DNA of 64,000 nucleotides from Bacillota bacterium (GTDB lineage: Bacteria > Bacillota > Clostridia > Acetivibrionales > Acetivibrionaceae), in contig JAEWSG010000183.1 in NCBI GenBank assembly GCA_023398495.1, positions 1-64,000 of the forward strand. The letters are read 5' to 3'. A program made the position numbers and the translations under genes. Positions 26,021-35,027 of this stretch are shown here, piece by piece. The notes below the pieces were generated by a model. That model ran no database searches and had not been told where the DNA came from. It saw only the letters and a list, made by a program, of their open reading frames with translations. Numbering within the stretch: position 1 is the stretch's first letter; the number at the start of each line of letters is the position of its first letter.

Positions 26021-27286
26021 TTACCTCCCTAACAGCTCATCTATGGTTACAGTTGAAGTTTCGTCCTTTTCGATGTTTGTAACTTCAATACGCTGGTCAT
26101 CAAGAATTCTGATTATTCCGCCAATACCCTTTAGCCTTGCATATCCCTTCACATCTTCAGGCTCTTTTCCCGTAACATCTATCTCGACCACTAAACCCTG
26201 ATCCCTTAAAGTCTGACAAACCTCAAATGCAGTTTTCCGGCCTTCCTCCTTATAACAGATCAAGCTGTCAATAGCCGGCTTTTCGGCTTCAATCTTCTGC
26301 CTCTCAAGAGCCATCATTACCATGTTGATTCCCAGTGAAAAACCTGTGGCAGGGCTTACTTTTCCGAATTTTTCAACCAGTTTATCATATCTTCCGCCGC
26401 TTAAAATAGGAAATCCGGCTCCATATGTAAAACCCCTGAATATAATGCCTGTGTAGTAGTTCAAGTTCTGTACCATTCCAAGGTCAATGGATACATATTT
26501 GCTAAGGCCGTAATCTTCAAGTATCTTTAATACTCTCCTCAGATTTTCGAGAGCATTAATAGACTTTTCATTCAAAGAATACTTTTCAACAGTCTCAATA
26601 ACATCGAGTGAACCAAACAGTCTTGGAAGACTTAATACAAGTTCCTTCAGATCTTCCCTAATGTTATGCGTCTTTACCAGTTCCTCAACGGCAAGGTAAT
26701 CTTTCCTGTCAATAAGCACCCTCATTTGCTCGGTTTCTTCAGCCGTAAGCCCGGTTTCTTCCATCAAACCCTTGAAGAAATCCACCTGTCCTATATCTAT
26801 CTGAAAGTTTTCCAATCCAGCTGCCCTGACTGCATTAATTGCAGTTGCAATAACTTCTGCATCGGCCTCCGGTGAATTAATGCCCAAAAGCTCAACACCA
26901 GCCTGCGTAAACTCCTTCTGCTTGCCACCGCCCAATTCCTTATAATTAAAGGTATTTCCAATATAGCAAAACCTCAAAGGATGTTCAAAATCCTTATATT
27001 TTGTAGCAGCAAGCCTTGCTATAGGAATAGTAATTTCCGGTCTCAAAACTAATATACGACCCTGCTGGTCAAAAAATTTGAACATTGTCTCTTGTGCAGT
27101 AATACCATCCTCTGCCAAAAAAGCATCATAGAATTCAACAATAGGGGTTTCAACTTCATAAAACCCTGAACTTCTGAACACTTTTCTTACTTTCTCCTCG
27201 ATATTTCTTTTAACAAAACATTCGTTTGCAAGTACATCCTGAACTCCTTCAGGAGTATATATTTTCCACTTAGTCAATTTCAGCAC
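26021..27286 (-). CDS. hisZ: ATP phosphoribosyltransferase regulatory subunit
   Basis: This 421-residue histidyl-tRNA-synthetase paralogue partners with the short HisG. It keeps the class II synthetase core (PEGVQDVLANECFVKR, FRPEIT-like LRPEITIPIARL) but lacks a typical anticodon-binding domain, ending in a short alpha/beta domain. It is the first gene of the histidine operon, 45 bp downstream of the predicted transcription start, so no long leader attenuator or T-box fits. The presence of HisZ with short HisG is internally consistent. Confidence 0.94.
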   Translation of the reverse strand: MLKLTKWKIYTPEGVQDVLANECFVKRNIEEKVRKVFRSSGFYEVETPIVEFYDAFLAEDGITAQETMFKFFDQQGRILVLRPEITIPIARLAATKYKDFEHPLRFCYIGNTFNYKELGGGKQKEFTQAGVELLGINSPEADAEVIATAINAVRAAGLENFQIDIGQVDFFKGLMEETGLTAEETEQMRVLIDRKDYLAVEELVKTHNIREDLKELVLSLPRLFGSLDVIETVEKYSLNEKSINALENLRRVLKILEDYGLSKYVSIDLGMVQNLNYYTGIIFRGFTYGAGFPILSGGRYDKLVEKFGKVSPATGFSLGINMVMMALERQKIEAEKPAIDSLICYKEEGRKTAFEVCQTLRDQGLVVEIDVTGKEPEDVKGYARLKGIGGIIRILDDQRIEVTNIEKDETSTVTIDELLGR

Positions 27287-27337
27287 CTCACTTCATTACT
27301 TTATCGCGTTAAAGTTTTAAACCATTGAATTACGATT

Positions 27338-27366
27338 ATTATAGTATAAGTATGATGATTTGTCAA
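27338..27366 (-). promoter_or_regulatory. Consensus promoter of the histidine operon
   Basis: On the minus strand TTGACA (27361-27366) and TATAAT (27338-27343) are separated by 17 bp, a perfect sigma-A promoter about 50 bp upstream of hisZ. Confidence 0.9.
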
Positions 27367-27469
27367 ATAAAAATTAACAACTACAAATTGCTTCACAATG
27401 TTTCTTCCATATTTTTCTTCACCTAAATAATATACATTCTAACAGTTGTATTTTTAAATCTGCCATAAA

Positions 27470-27514
27470 TCAAAAAGAAGTGTCACTTCCGGCCTAAAGG
27501 TCGGTTGTGACACT
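27470..27514 (-). terminator. Terminator of the cellulase gene
   Basis: The stem AGTGTCAC...GTGACACT encloses an inner CCGGCC/GGTCGG pair (27479-27514) and is followed on the minus strand by TTCTTTTTG, 18 bp beyond the cellulase stop. Confidence 0.85.
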
Positions 27515-27531
27515 CCCTTACATATTTAATA

Positions 27532-29229
27532 TTATTTCTGTCCTAAAAGTCTCTTTCTCATCAATGCAAAATCTATTGCATTAACAGCACCATTATCGTC
27601 TAAATCTGCTGCCTCTTCCCAATGCTCATACTTATCAACAGTCATACCAAGTAAAATCATTCTTAAGGTCGCAAAGTCAATAGAATTAAATAAACCATCT
27701 CCATTAACATCACCGGAAAGAACTGCCGAATCAGTTGGTGTTGGTGTAGCCGGCTTCACTGTAGGTGTTGGTGTAACTGGCTTTGCTGTAGGTGTCGGTC
27801 CAGTAGTAACATGAGGTGTACCATAGTATTCTCCTAATGAAATACCGTTTTTACCAAGAGGTACTTGATGGTCAAGGCCTATATACTTACCGCTGGATGT
27901 TTGCCACAACGCTTTTTCAAATAATCCATATTTTTCACTGTCCCATGTAGCCCAATCGTTGCTGACCAAACCTCCTGTATCACCGGAATTCGGATTTATA
28001 CACCAGAATGTATGGTGAATACGCTCATCAATCATGTAATCTCTAAGCAATTTCATCCACTTCTCGTTCTTTCCGCCATCCATATGTCCGCCCCACTCAC
28101 CAATAAGAAGTGGTGCAATTTTTTGATCATCAATATATGCCCAAGTGTCATACCAGTAGTCATCCAAAAGCGTTTGCCTTGTAAAATCTTTTTCAAACCA
28201 TGATTGTGCATAAACTGAAGGTCCATAATCATGTGGTGAATAAACTATTTGGCTATTAAGAGAACCCAAATTAATAGGATAGTCTTTAACTCCTCTAAGG
28301 TTTCCGCCCCACCATGCACCATGCCATGGAGCACTATCTCCGCTTGCTCCCCAAACATCGGGTGTATCAAACGTGTAACCCTTTTCAGTTTTTGGATATT
28401 GTTCAATACCTTCAATCATTATCAATAACTTAGGATTTTTAGCAAGTATTGCTTTTGAACATGTTTCAGAAGCATACTTCCAGTTGTTTTCGTCTGTCGA
28501 ATTATCCCATTTAGCCATATTAGCAGGTGCTTTAGTGCCTGTATAACCACGCTTTCCATGTGGCTCATTCTGTAAATCCATGGCCAATATAGTGTCGTCG
28601 TTTTTGTATTTATCAGCCAACCACACCAAAGTATCTATCCACATTTTTGTAGTTATAACACCTGCTGTGTCTGTTTCTTTACCATACCATAATTCATATA
28701 CGTGTCCGGAATTATCCGCATGAGGGCTATGTATATCAATCATTACCTTTATTCCGAGCTCTTTACAATAACCCATTATAATGTCGAAAATCTCCATACT
28801 GTTTTTAGGCCCTTTAGTTGCAGGATCATAAAAATCAGGATTGATAACATGAAATGGAGGATTATTACTTGCTGTCACGCTTGAAACCTTATTTGGTTTA
28901 CCTTCCATCCAGCTATAAAGAAGTTCTGTAGAAATAGGAATCCTCAGAAGTCCTATACCTCTGTCGGCTATATCCTTTAATATGCCCTTAACATCATACC
29001 ATGCACCATGGAAAACATTTTCACTACAGTTGAATCCAAACCAGTTTGCACCTGTCAGCCACACTTCATTTCCATACATATCCAGAATTTTGTCACCTTC
29101 ACAATGAAGCCAGTCATCATTGTTTGTATCGACAGCCTTCACTTCAACTCCATTGCTTGCCGAGAAACAACATAACAAAAGAATCATAAGTGCAACAGCT
29201 AACGACACAACCTTTTTTGTCTTTTTCAT
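27532..29229 (-). CDS. Cellulosomal GH5 endoglucanase with type I dockerin
   Basis: This 565-residue secreted enzyme has a signal peptide (about 1-33), a GH5 catalytic domain (about 38-470) and a Pro/Thr linker (about 474-503), followed by a type I dockerin (about 506-563). The catalytic acid is Glu222 in LQNEPHG and the nucleophile is Glu378 in LLIGEWGG. The dockerin has two calcium loops, DVNGDGLFNSID and DLDDNGAVNAID, so the enzyme should be docked to a scaffoldin cohesin. Residue pairs Ser-Ile and Ala-Ile at the recognition positions are part of its cohesin specificity. It is monocistronic, with its own terminator. Substrate (beta-1,4-glucan) is inferred from family. Confidence 0.95.
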   Translation of the reverse strand: MKKTKKVVSLAVALMILLLCCFSASNGVEVKAVDTNNDDWLHCEGDKILDMYGNEVWLTGANWFGFNCSENVFHGAWYDVKGILKDIADRGIGLLRIPISTELLYSWMEGKPNKVSSVTASNNPPFHVINPDFYDPATKGPKNSMEIFDIIMGYCKELGIKVMIDIHSPHADNSGHVYELWYGKETDTAGVITTKMWIDTLVWLADKYKNDDTILAMDLQNEPHGKRGYTGTKAPANMAKWDNSTDENNWKYASETCSKAILAKNPKLLIMIEGIEQYPKTEKGYTFDTPDVWGASGDSAPWHGAWWGGNLRGVKDYPINLGSLNSQIVYSPHDYGPSVYAQSWFEKDFTRQTLLDDYWYDTWAYIDDQKIAPLLIGEWGGHMDGGKNEKWMKLLRDYMIDERIHHTFWCINPNSGDTGGLVSNDWATWDSEKYGLFEKALWQTSSGKYIGLDHQVPLGKNGISLGEYYGTPHVTTGPTPTAKPVTPTPTVKPATPTPTDSAVLSGDVNGDGLFNSIDFATLRMILLGMTVDKYEHWEEAADLDDNGAVNAIDFALMRKRLLGQK

Positions 29230-29333
29230 ACAATCTCTCCCCTTTTAATATTTGTTCATTTATTTGAAACTTACTAAAGTTGAAATCAAAGGTATAATAA
29301 TGATAAATCTCTATATATTTATTTTCTGAGCTC

Positions 29334-29451
29334 TTAGGTGATTATAAAAAATAATTAGTCAATTGGTGTTTCAAAAAAAACTGATTTTACCGGGTTGTAT
29401 ATATAAACTTTGCCTAATGTATTTTTTGAAACACCTTAGGTGATTCCAAAA
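29334..29451. repeat. Intergenic repeat family R2, copy B
   Basis: This copy has a hairpin with arms GGTGTTTCAAAAAA / TTTTTTGAAACACC and is flanked by direct repeats TTAGGTGATT (29334-29343 and 29436-29445), which could be a target duplication. It is related to 2674-2790. Confidence 0.55.
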
Positions 29452-29787
29452 TCAAAAAGCCCAATAAGCACGATTATTTACAAGCAAAACGTGTTTATTA
29501 TAATATATTCGAACTACAACAGGTTCTTTAGGGGCTTTAATTATTAAAATTCAGCAGATGATAATAAAATTCAGTAAATTCCTTATAATATTATTTTATT
29601 CGACATTCAGTATTAAATCAATATAAAATATTTTTATCCCCCATGAAAACAGTAAAAGCTTGCGAATATAGTTACTAATCTGACCGGAATAAAAGGGTGC
29701 TAACGCCCCTTTAATACTAATGTAGTATATTGCTTGGAATTAGTATGTTTGAGAAGGGCTTTGTGAGAAAGTTTGGTACTCGCCACC

Positions 29788-29958
29788 GTGCAAGAGCATA
29801 TTACTACAAGAACTAAGCTACAAGCCAAAGAGAATGTACGACTTGCTACGGGTCGAATCAAACTCGCTTCGCTCGAACAGGTGATTCGACTTATCCTTCG
29901 CTTCGTCTACATTCTCTATGGCTCTTCGCAATGTTCTTTCCATAATATGCTCTTGCAC
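29788..29958 (+). repeat. Long palindromic repeat family R1, copy 2
   Basis: This 171-bp palindrome has terminal arms GTGCAAGAGCATATTA and its near-complement TAATATGCTCTTGCAC. The centre is nearly identical to copies 1 and 3 but the terminal stem differs on both sides in a paired manner (copies 1 and 3 have GTGCACCATATTA). It sits in a 940-bp gene-free stretch (29230-30170) that otherwise holds the R2 repeat and AT-rich DNA in which I see no gene. Confidence 0.85.
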
Positions 29959-30124
29959 TATTGTAGGTTGTGCTTTTATTTGGAGGTTTTTTGAAGGGCT
30001 TTGAAGTATTATCATGTTCTACGGGTTAGTATGCTACATTCTTACATTTCTTTTGAATCCCTTGCATATTCTACCGTTCAAGATTTTATTTTTTGAAGAA
30101 ATCAATGCACTTTCTTAAGAAAGA

Positions 30125-30154
30125 ACAAAAAGAGGCTCCCTCGTGAGAGCCTCC
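30125..30154 (-). terminator. Terminator of the SLH-BsuPI gene
   Basis: The inverted repeat GAGGCTC / GAGCCTC (30133-30139 and 30148-30154) is followed on the minus strand by TTTTTGTTC. Confidence 0.75.
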
Positions 30155-30170
30155 TTTAATGTGTACATGT

Positions 30171-31226
30171 TTATTTAATTTCTACCTCATAGCCTTCGCT
30201 TTCAATTGCCATATCCTTTGATGATCCTACGATAAATCCTTTTAGGTATTTTGCACTGTTTACAGTTTCACCAAAGCTTTCCATATCCAGTTCATCACTG
30301 AACTCTATACTTTTACCCGGTTCAATTACAGTATTAGTCAGTGCCATCATAAACATCTTATCCATTGACCATGTATATAAAATTTCCTTATTTTCATCCA
30401 ACAATTTAAAATCAAACTTCTGCCCTGATGTATGGTTTATTGTTACGCTCTTGCTGGTGTTATTTGTAATCTTAAGGCTCATCTTAAATACTTTATCACT
30501 CTTATCATAACCCGGTTCTATTATCACCTGTTCTTTCACATCGCCTTCTATAGAATCTTTAATGCTTTCTAATCCTGCAATAAGCTTTTCAAGTACTACC
30601 AGAGCTTCAGCCCTTGTTGTAATTCCCTTCGGATCAAATGTGTTTTTTCCTTTACCTCTGATGAATCCCAATTTAAATGCCTCTTTTACAGCTTTTTTAT
30701 ACTTCTTGTCTATTTTTTTGTCGTCATCAAAGTTTGTTAACTCTTCTAATTCCTGAACTACAGTTCCAAGTTTATAGATGTAACCGTTAATAATGTAGTG
30801 AACCATTTCTTCACGTGTTATTTGTTCTTCAGGTCTGAATTTACCTCTATCGTCAATAATGTTAAGTGTAGCGAGATCATACAGCACATCTGAAAACCAA
30901 TCTTCATTTTTTACATCTTCAAAGAACTCATTAATGTCAGGGGCTTTAAAATAATTTATTTCAATTCCAAGTGTTTTGTGTAATGCTGCTGCGAACTCTG
31001 ATCTTTTCATCTTTTCGTCCGGTAAAAACTTTCCGTTACCAACACCTTTGATAAGTCCTTTGTCCGACATCTTTGATATAACGTCCTTTGCCCAGTGAGA
31101 CGAGATATCGCTAAACTCAATTTTTTCACCCAATTTAGGTTCCGGTTTCCCCGGCCCCGCTGCCATAACAGGCAAATTGGCAAAAACAAATACCATCGCA
31201 ATCAAAATTAATAATACTCTTTTCAT
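30171..31226 (-). CDS. S-layer-homology protein with C-terminal BsuPI-type proteinase inhibitor domain
   Basis: This 351-residue secreted protein has a signal peptide (1-22), three SLH-like repeats (about 36-225; DISSHWAKDVISKMSDKGLI, EDVKNEDWFSDVLYDLATL, then FDPKGITTRAEALVVLEKL) that anchor proteins to cell-wall polymers, and a C-terminal domain (about 235-345) with the BsuPI pattern LKITNNTSKSVTINHTSGQ. BsuPI of Bacillus inhibits a serine protease. Together with the serpin at 12973-14238, this is a second potential protease inhibitor on the cell surface. Inhibitory activity is inferred; many BsuPI-like domains are untested. Confidence 0.85.
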   Translation of the reverse strand: MKRVLLILIAMVFVFANLPVMAAGPGKPEPKLGEKIEFSDISSHWAKDVISKMSDKGLIKGVGNGKFLPDEKMKRSEFAAALHKTLGIEINYFKAPDINEFFEDVKNEDWFSDVLYDLATLNIIDDRGKFRPEEQITREEMVHYIINGYIYKLGTVVQELEELTNFDDDKKIDKKYKKAVKEAFKLGFIRGKGKNTFDPKGITTRAEALVVLEKLIAGLESIKDSIEGDVKEQVIIEPGYDKSDKVFKMSLKITNNTSKSVTINHTSGQKFDFKLLDENKEILYTWSMDKMFMMALTNTVIEPGKSIEFSDELDMESFGETVNSAKYLKGFIVGSSKDMAIESEGYEVEIK

Positions 31227-31264
31227 AAATAGACCCTCCTACTATTTTATTATTTCTTATTTTT

Positions 31265-31366
31265 GATATATAGATAACGTACATTAAAGTTAAATTTATA
31301 TAGCATCCAAACGTTATCTAATTTAGATGAAAAACTTCCTTTAATTTTAGTTTTAGAGTTTTTCAT
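31265..31366 (-). repeat. Intergenic repeat family R4, copy B
   Basis: This is the reverse-strand counterpart of 521-620. It comprises two tandem hairpins, TAGATAACGT...ACGTTATCTA (31271-31320) and AGATGAAAAACT...AGTTTTTCATCT (about 31325-31369). It lies between the SLH gene and the upstream membrane-protein gene. Confidence 0.65.
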
Positions 31367-31431
31367 CTATAAAACCGTTTTATACTTATTAGACGGAGGA
31401 TATTCATAATATGTTCCTACAATACTAATTT

Positions 31432-32130
31432 TTAATGACCGCCACTATACCAATACAGGACTTCTTTTCTTGGCAAACTCACTGCAACTCCACTATTTCT
31501 GTCAAACTCCCTAAAATAAAAATCATCCGGAAATACGTCAATATACTCATCAAATATAAACAGTGCCCAATAATCATCTATCTGCGATTGAAGCTTATAC
31601 CTACTTAAATCACTAGTATCCTTTTTTACCTTAGGTAACACCTTTTCATCTATTTTAAACTTTGAAAGGACTTCTTTAAATTCCTTATCACTCAACCCCA
31701 TTCTTAGCTTTAAAGATGTTGGTGCCTGAAACATTGCTCTCCCATAGAGCATCTCTACATTTACTGCACTTATGGGTATTTCTTTCGGAAAGTGATCCAT
31801 CCCTTTAAGTTCCGGATAGTCATTTTCTCTTAAAATATATTCATAATGTTTAATATCTCGAAATGGTCCGGATGAGTTAAACCATATTTCCATGAGTCCT
31901 ATTGAAATCCCAAACATAAATATAACTATACATAAAAATGATATAACATAATGAATTTTACGCTCCGAAAGATAAAACGATGTCTTAATAATTACTGCCC
32001 CAGGTAAAACTGATAAAAGGAATATAGCCATTCTCTTTGGCTCAAAAGACAGGGGATCACGCAAACTAATCAGTTGCAAAGTAGCCAAAATTATCATTAA
32101 TGTTCCTATAAATTTACTTACCATATCCAA
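31432..32130 (-). CDS. Uncharacterised membrane protein
   Basis: This 232-residue protein has three or four membrane segments in its first 90 residues (including MIILATLQLISL, MAIFLLSVLPGAVIIKTSF and VISFLCIVIFMFGISIGLM), followed by a soluble domain of about 140 residues, probably outside the membrane. I do not recognise the family and see no catalytic motif. It stands alone between the SLH gene and the next gene, about 165 bp from the latter. Confidence 0.6.
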   Translation of the reverse strand: MDMVSKFIGTLMIILATLQLISLRDPLSFEPKRMAIFLLSVLPGAVIIKTSFYLSERKIHYVISFLCIVIFMFGISIGLMEIWFNSSGPFRDIKHYEYILRENDYPELKGMDHFPKEIPISAVNVEMLYGRAMFQAPTSLKLRMGLSDKEFKEVLSKFKIDEKVLPKVKKDTSDLSRYKLQSQIDDYWALFIFDEYIDVFPDDFYFREFDRNSGVAVSLPRKEVLYWYSGGH

Positions 32131-32295
32131 TTAAACCTCACTTCTTCTCATACAACTTTAACAAACTCCAAATCCATTTTAACACAACTGTAAACATAAA
32201 ACCACATTGCAAAGCATAGATTTACAGACCCTTACCACTCCAGAAGCATTTATAGTAGTAGCAACATTGTTTTTTGTAATTGTATTTCATACCAC

Positions 32296-33369
32296 TTAAT
32301 TCGTAATCAGTTTCCAAACAGCTTTATTTTTCCACTTTGTTCCACTGTGTACTTTTGTACAATTCCCAAGGTCAAACACAGAAAAATACAACTTATTGCT
32401 ATATTCATTCAGATCCCAATAAAATGTTTTTAACTCATTGTTAAAGTCATTTACCATTTCCTTGTCCCTGATTGACACTTCAATTCTATAGGAGGGCTTT
32501 TTATCTCCCCATATCTCAACTGAGGTTGCTTCCTCCTTGCCAATAAAATTCTTAAAACTATCTGTAGTAAGAGTTTGCCCAAAGTCTGGAGTTGAATATA
32601 TATTCCCTGAGTTAGTAAATAATATATTCCTGCCATATTGTTTCGAAGTTGGGAGCATACAAACATAGGATGTTTCCATAAAAACATCTGATGTAAATTC
32701 AAAATTTGTTTCAAGCTCAATTTTAGAGGGAGCAATCATATAAATACGCTTCACTCGGGCATATTGACCTGTCTCTTTTCCATCTAGTGTCAGAAGTGTT
32801 TCTTCTTCAATTATTAAATGTTTTAGTCTTACTTCCTTTTTTTCATCTAAGTGTATCTGAGATCCGTCGACGGGATTTATAATCTTAAAACTCTTTAAGA
32901 TTTCACACCCATGATTTCCGCCTGAAAATACACATTCCTTCTCCGGTTTGTTTTTTACTCTGAAAACATACTCCCACTCAGAACCACCTCCGGCAATAAT
33001 CTCAGAATACTTTGAAGGTATTGCCCCATCACTTGATAAAAACCATCCATCGATATTCCACGTTCCCCATTGTTTCTTATTGAACTTGGTTATCAACAAG
33101 TTTTTGTCTGAAAGCAAACTGTATATCTGAAATTCAGAATTGGTTGAGGATATTAAAACCAATTCACCCTCGTTAATGGATCGTATTTTAGTTTGAATAA
33201 ATTTGCTAATGTTAAACATACATTGTTTCGTAGACCATTTAACTTGAATTGCAAAACTTGTTTTTGCTAAAGGGGTTTTTAGTAATCCCAATCCCAAAAG
33301 TAAGACGATAAGCAATAAGCATATTATAATACGTTTTCTTTTCAAAAATCTATTCTTAATATTGGTCAT
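32296..33369 (-). CDS. Uncharacterised exported or membrane-anchored protein
   Basis: This 357-residue protein has a basic start and one membrane segment (about 13-30, KRIIICLLLIVLLLGLGLL) and then a large, strand-rich outer domain with two Cys pairs (CVFSGGNHGC; others near the end). I do not recognise it; the beta-rich pattern with conserved Trp could fit a polysaccharide-lyase-like or heparinase-like fold, but no motif supports this. Its start overlaps the stop of the glycosyltransferase gene by 4 bp (ATGA), so the two are co-translated and probably work together at the surface. Confidence 0.55.
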   Translation of the reverse strand: MTNIKNRFLKRKRIIICLLLIVLLLGLGLLKTPLAKTSFAIQVKWSTKQCMFNISKFIQTKIRSINEGELVLISSTNSEFQIYSLLSDKNLLITKFNKKQWGTWNIDGWFLSSDGAIPSKYSEIIAGGGSEWEYVFRVKNKPEKECVFSGGNHGCEILKSFKIINPVDGSQIHLDEKKEVRLKHLIIEEETLLTLDGKETGQYARVKRIYMIAPSKIELETNFEFTSDVFMETSYVCMLPTSKQYGRNILFTNSGNIYSTPDFGQTLTTDSFKNFIGKEEATSVEIWGDKKPSYRIEVSIRDKEMVNDFNNELKTFYWDLNEYSNKLYFSVFDLGNCTKVHSGTKWKNKAVWKLITN

Positions 33370-34865
33370 GTCTTGTTCCTTAATCCTTTTTGTTTATCCT
33401 CTAATATTTTACACTTTGGCAAAAAATATTTAACCAAAAACTCATTTGCCCTATACATTCCAAAACCTGACAAAATAAAGAATGCGGGCATTATAAAATA
33501 TCTATATCTGGTCTGAATCTCTATTAGCGAATATATAGCGAAAGATCCATATATAAATAGCATTATTATATATAAATAAACACTGCTATCTTTACCCTTT
33601 ATAATAAAGAATATAGCTAAGCACGACAAAAAAAATATTAACGTATACTGTGCTTTTTCAATTCCAACCAGATAAGTTATTATATTTTGTTTAAAGCTTG
33701 TCCCCGGCATTATAAATCCAATAGAACCATCATCACTTGACCACATTATCTTAAATTTCTTAAAGATAAGTATAATTAATTCGGTTTTATTTTTAGTTCT
33801 TTCACGAATCATATCCTTTTCGACTTGGTACATCTGTTCGCCAACGGGATATTTGTCAAAAATTTCGGCATCTTCATTTGAATAACCGCCAACAGTGTCT
33901 TTATTAAGCCCCAGGACAAATTTCCAATATGGATTTCGGTTTCCGAAATCATATTCTGTGATATCAAACGCTTTGAGTGAATAACTAAATATTTGCAATA
34001 CTACATTAAAAGTCAAAACAATGACAGCAATTTTAGAAACAATTGCAATACAATTCTCCCGCTTATTTCTCCCATCCTCCTGAGATAGTTTTTTGCTCTT
34101 TATAAAGCCAAAAATACTGTTACAAATTATAGCAATGACAATAATATATAATGCAAAACTACCTTCAGGCCTCATTATATGTCCAATAGCTATCGAAATT
34201 CCAGCCATAAAATAATATCCCACTTTACTCTTATAAATAATTATCAATAATCCGAGGTAAATGAAAATTGCTGAAATCACTTGATTGGTAAGCATTGAAT
34301 TAAATATAATTGATTGTATGTAAACGGCATAAAGCAAGCTTGAAATCCGGGCTGCTTTGTCATTAAATATTTTTGCGGCTATAAAATATATAATTACTAC
34401 CGTCCCGGTTGAAAACAGTACATTAAATAGTTTTACTACAAAAATATTGCTGCCGAATATAAAGTACAAAAATGAACAAAACACAGAATAACCCAATTGG
34501 TATACCCACACATTAAAATATTGAATCGCTTTGAGTTCAGAAAGCTTTCCTTCTAAAATCAGGTTTGCAGCTTTGTTCATTAGCATAAAATCAGATACCG
34601 GTTCTGTATTTGCAAGAATTATCCATACTATTCTAAGGAGCAACGTAAACACTATTAATCCACCCAGAAAAAACCTTCTACTGGCAATTCTATATAAAAC
34701 TAAAGTAGACACAATTAGCAAAAGAACATATACCACAGCGTATTTATATACTACCTTATCTATTTCAGTTACATTAACCAGCGATAATAGTAATAGAATT
34801 ACCCCTAATAATGATATAAACAAAGTTTTAAATTTACTCACAATGTCCGCAATAGTCCCAAACAT
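33366..34865 (-). CDS. GT39-type (PMT/ArnT-like) membrane glycosyltransferase
   Basis: This 499-residue protein has about eleven membrane segments and the acidic residue in the first outer loop (TEPVSDFMLMNKAANLIL) that marks GT-C fold enzymes such as ArnT and PMT, which transfer sugars from polyprenyl phosphate to lipids, proteins or wall polymers. The pattern KLFNVLFSTGTVVIIYFIAAKIF after the third segment is typical. The acceptor is unknown. It overlaps the next gene by 4 bp. Confidence 0.75.
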   Translation of the reverse strand: MFGTIADIVSKFKTLFISLLGVILLLLSLVNVTEIDKVVYKYAVVYVLLLIVSTLVLYRIASRRFFLGGLIVFTLLLRIVWIILANTEPVSDFMLMNKAANLILEGKLSELKAIQYFNVWVYQLGYSVFCSFLYFIFGSNIFVVKLFNVLFSTGTVVIIYFIAAKIFNDKAARISSLLYAVYIQSIIFNSMLTNQVISAIFIYLGLLIIIYKSKVGYYFMAGISIAIGHIMRPEGSFALYIIVIAIICNSIFGFIKSKKLSQEDGRNKRENCIAIVSKIAVIVLTFNVVLQIFSYSLKAFDITEYDFGNRNPYWKFVLGLNKDTVGGYSNEDAEIFDKYPVGEQMYQVEKDMIRERTKNKTELIILIFKKFKIMWSSDDGSIGFIMPGTSFKQNIITYLVGIEKAQYTLIFFLSCLAIFFIIKGKDSSVYLYIIMLFIYGSFAIYSLIEIQTRYRYFIMPAFFILSGFGMYRANEFLVKYFLPKCKILEDKQKGLRNKT

Positions 34866-34965
34866 TTTTCACCTCATAATTAATTCCCTGTTGGCATTAA
34901 TTAACTATCTTTTAATAAGTATACAACTTATTTCAAAAATAAGAAATCTATTTTTATAATTAGCC

Positions 34966-35011
34966 AGCTGATTAAAGAATAAAACCCCAAATCCATTTGG
35001 ACTTAGGGTTT
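34966..35011 (-). terminator. Terminator after pcrA
   Basis: The hairpin AAACCCCAAATCC / GGACTTAGGGTTT (34982-35011, a few mismatches) is followed on the minus strand by TTATTCTTT. Confidence 0.7.
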
Positions 35012-35027
35012 ATCCTCAAGAAAAATC

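Noticed and set aside
27287..27366. T-box or histidine leader-peptide attenuator before hisZ
   Set aside because: The promoter leaves only about 45 nt of leader, too short for a T-box, and no His-rich short frame is present.
29788..29958. tRNA gene suggested by GGTCGAATC
   Set aside because: The phrase lies in the centre of the R1 palindrome and no cloverleaf can be drawn around it.
34481..34865. Second membrane protein on the plus strand opposite the GT39 gene
   Set aside because: The plus-strand frame is a shadow of the glycosyltransferase's hydrophobic segments.
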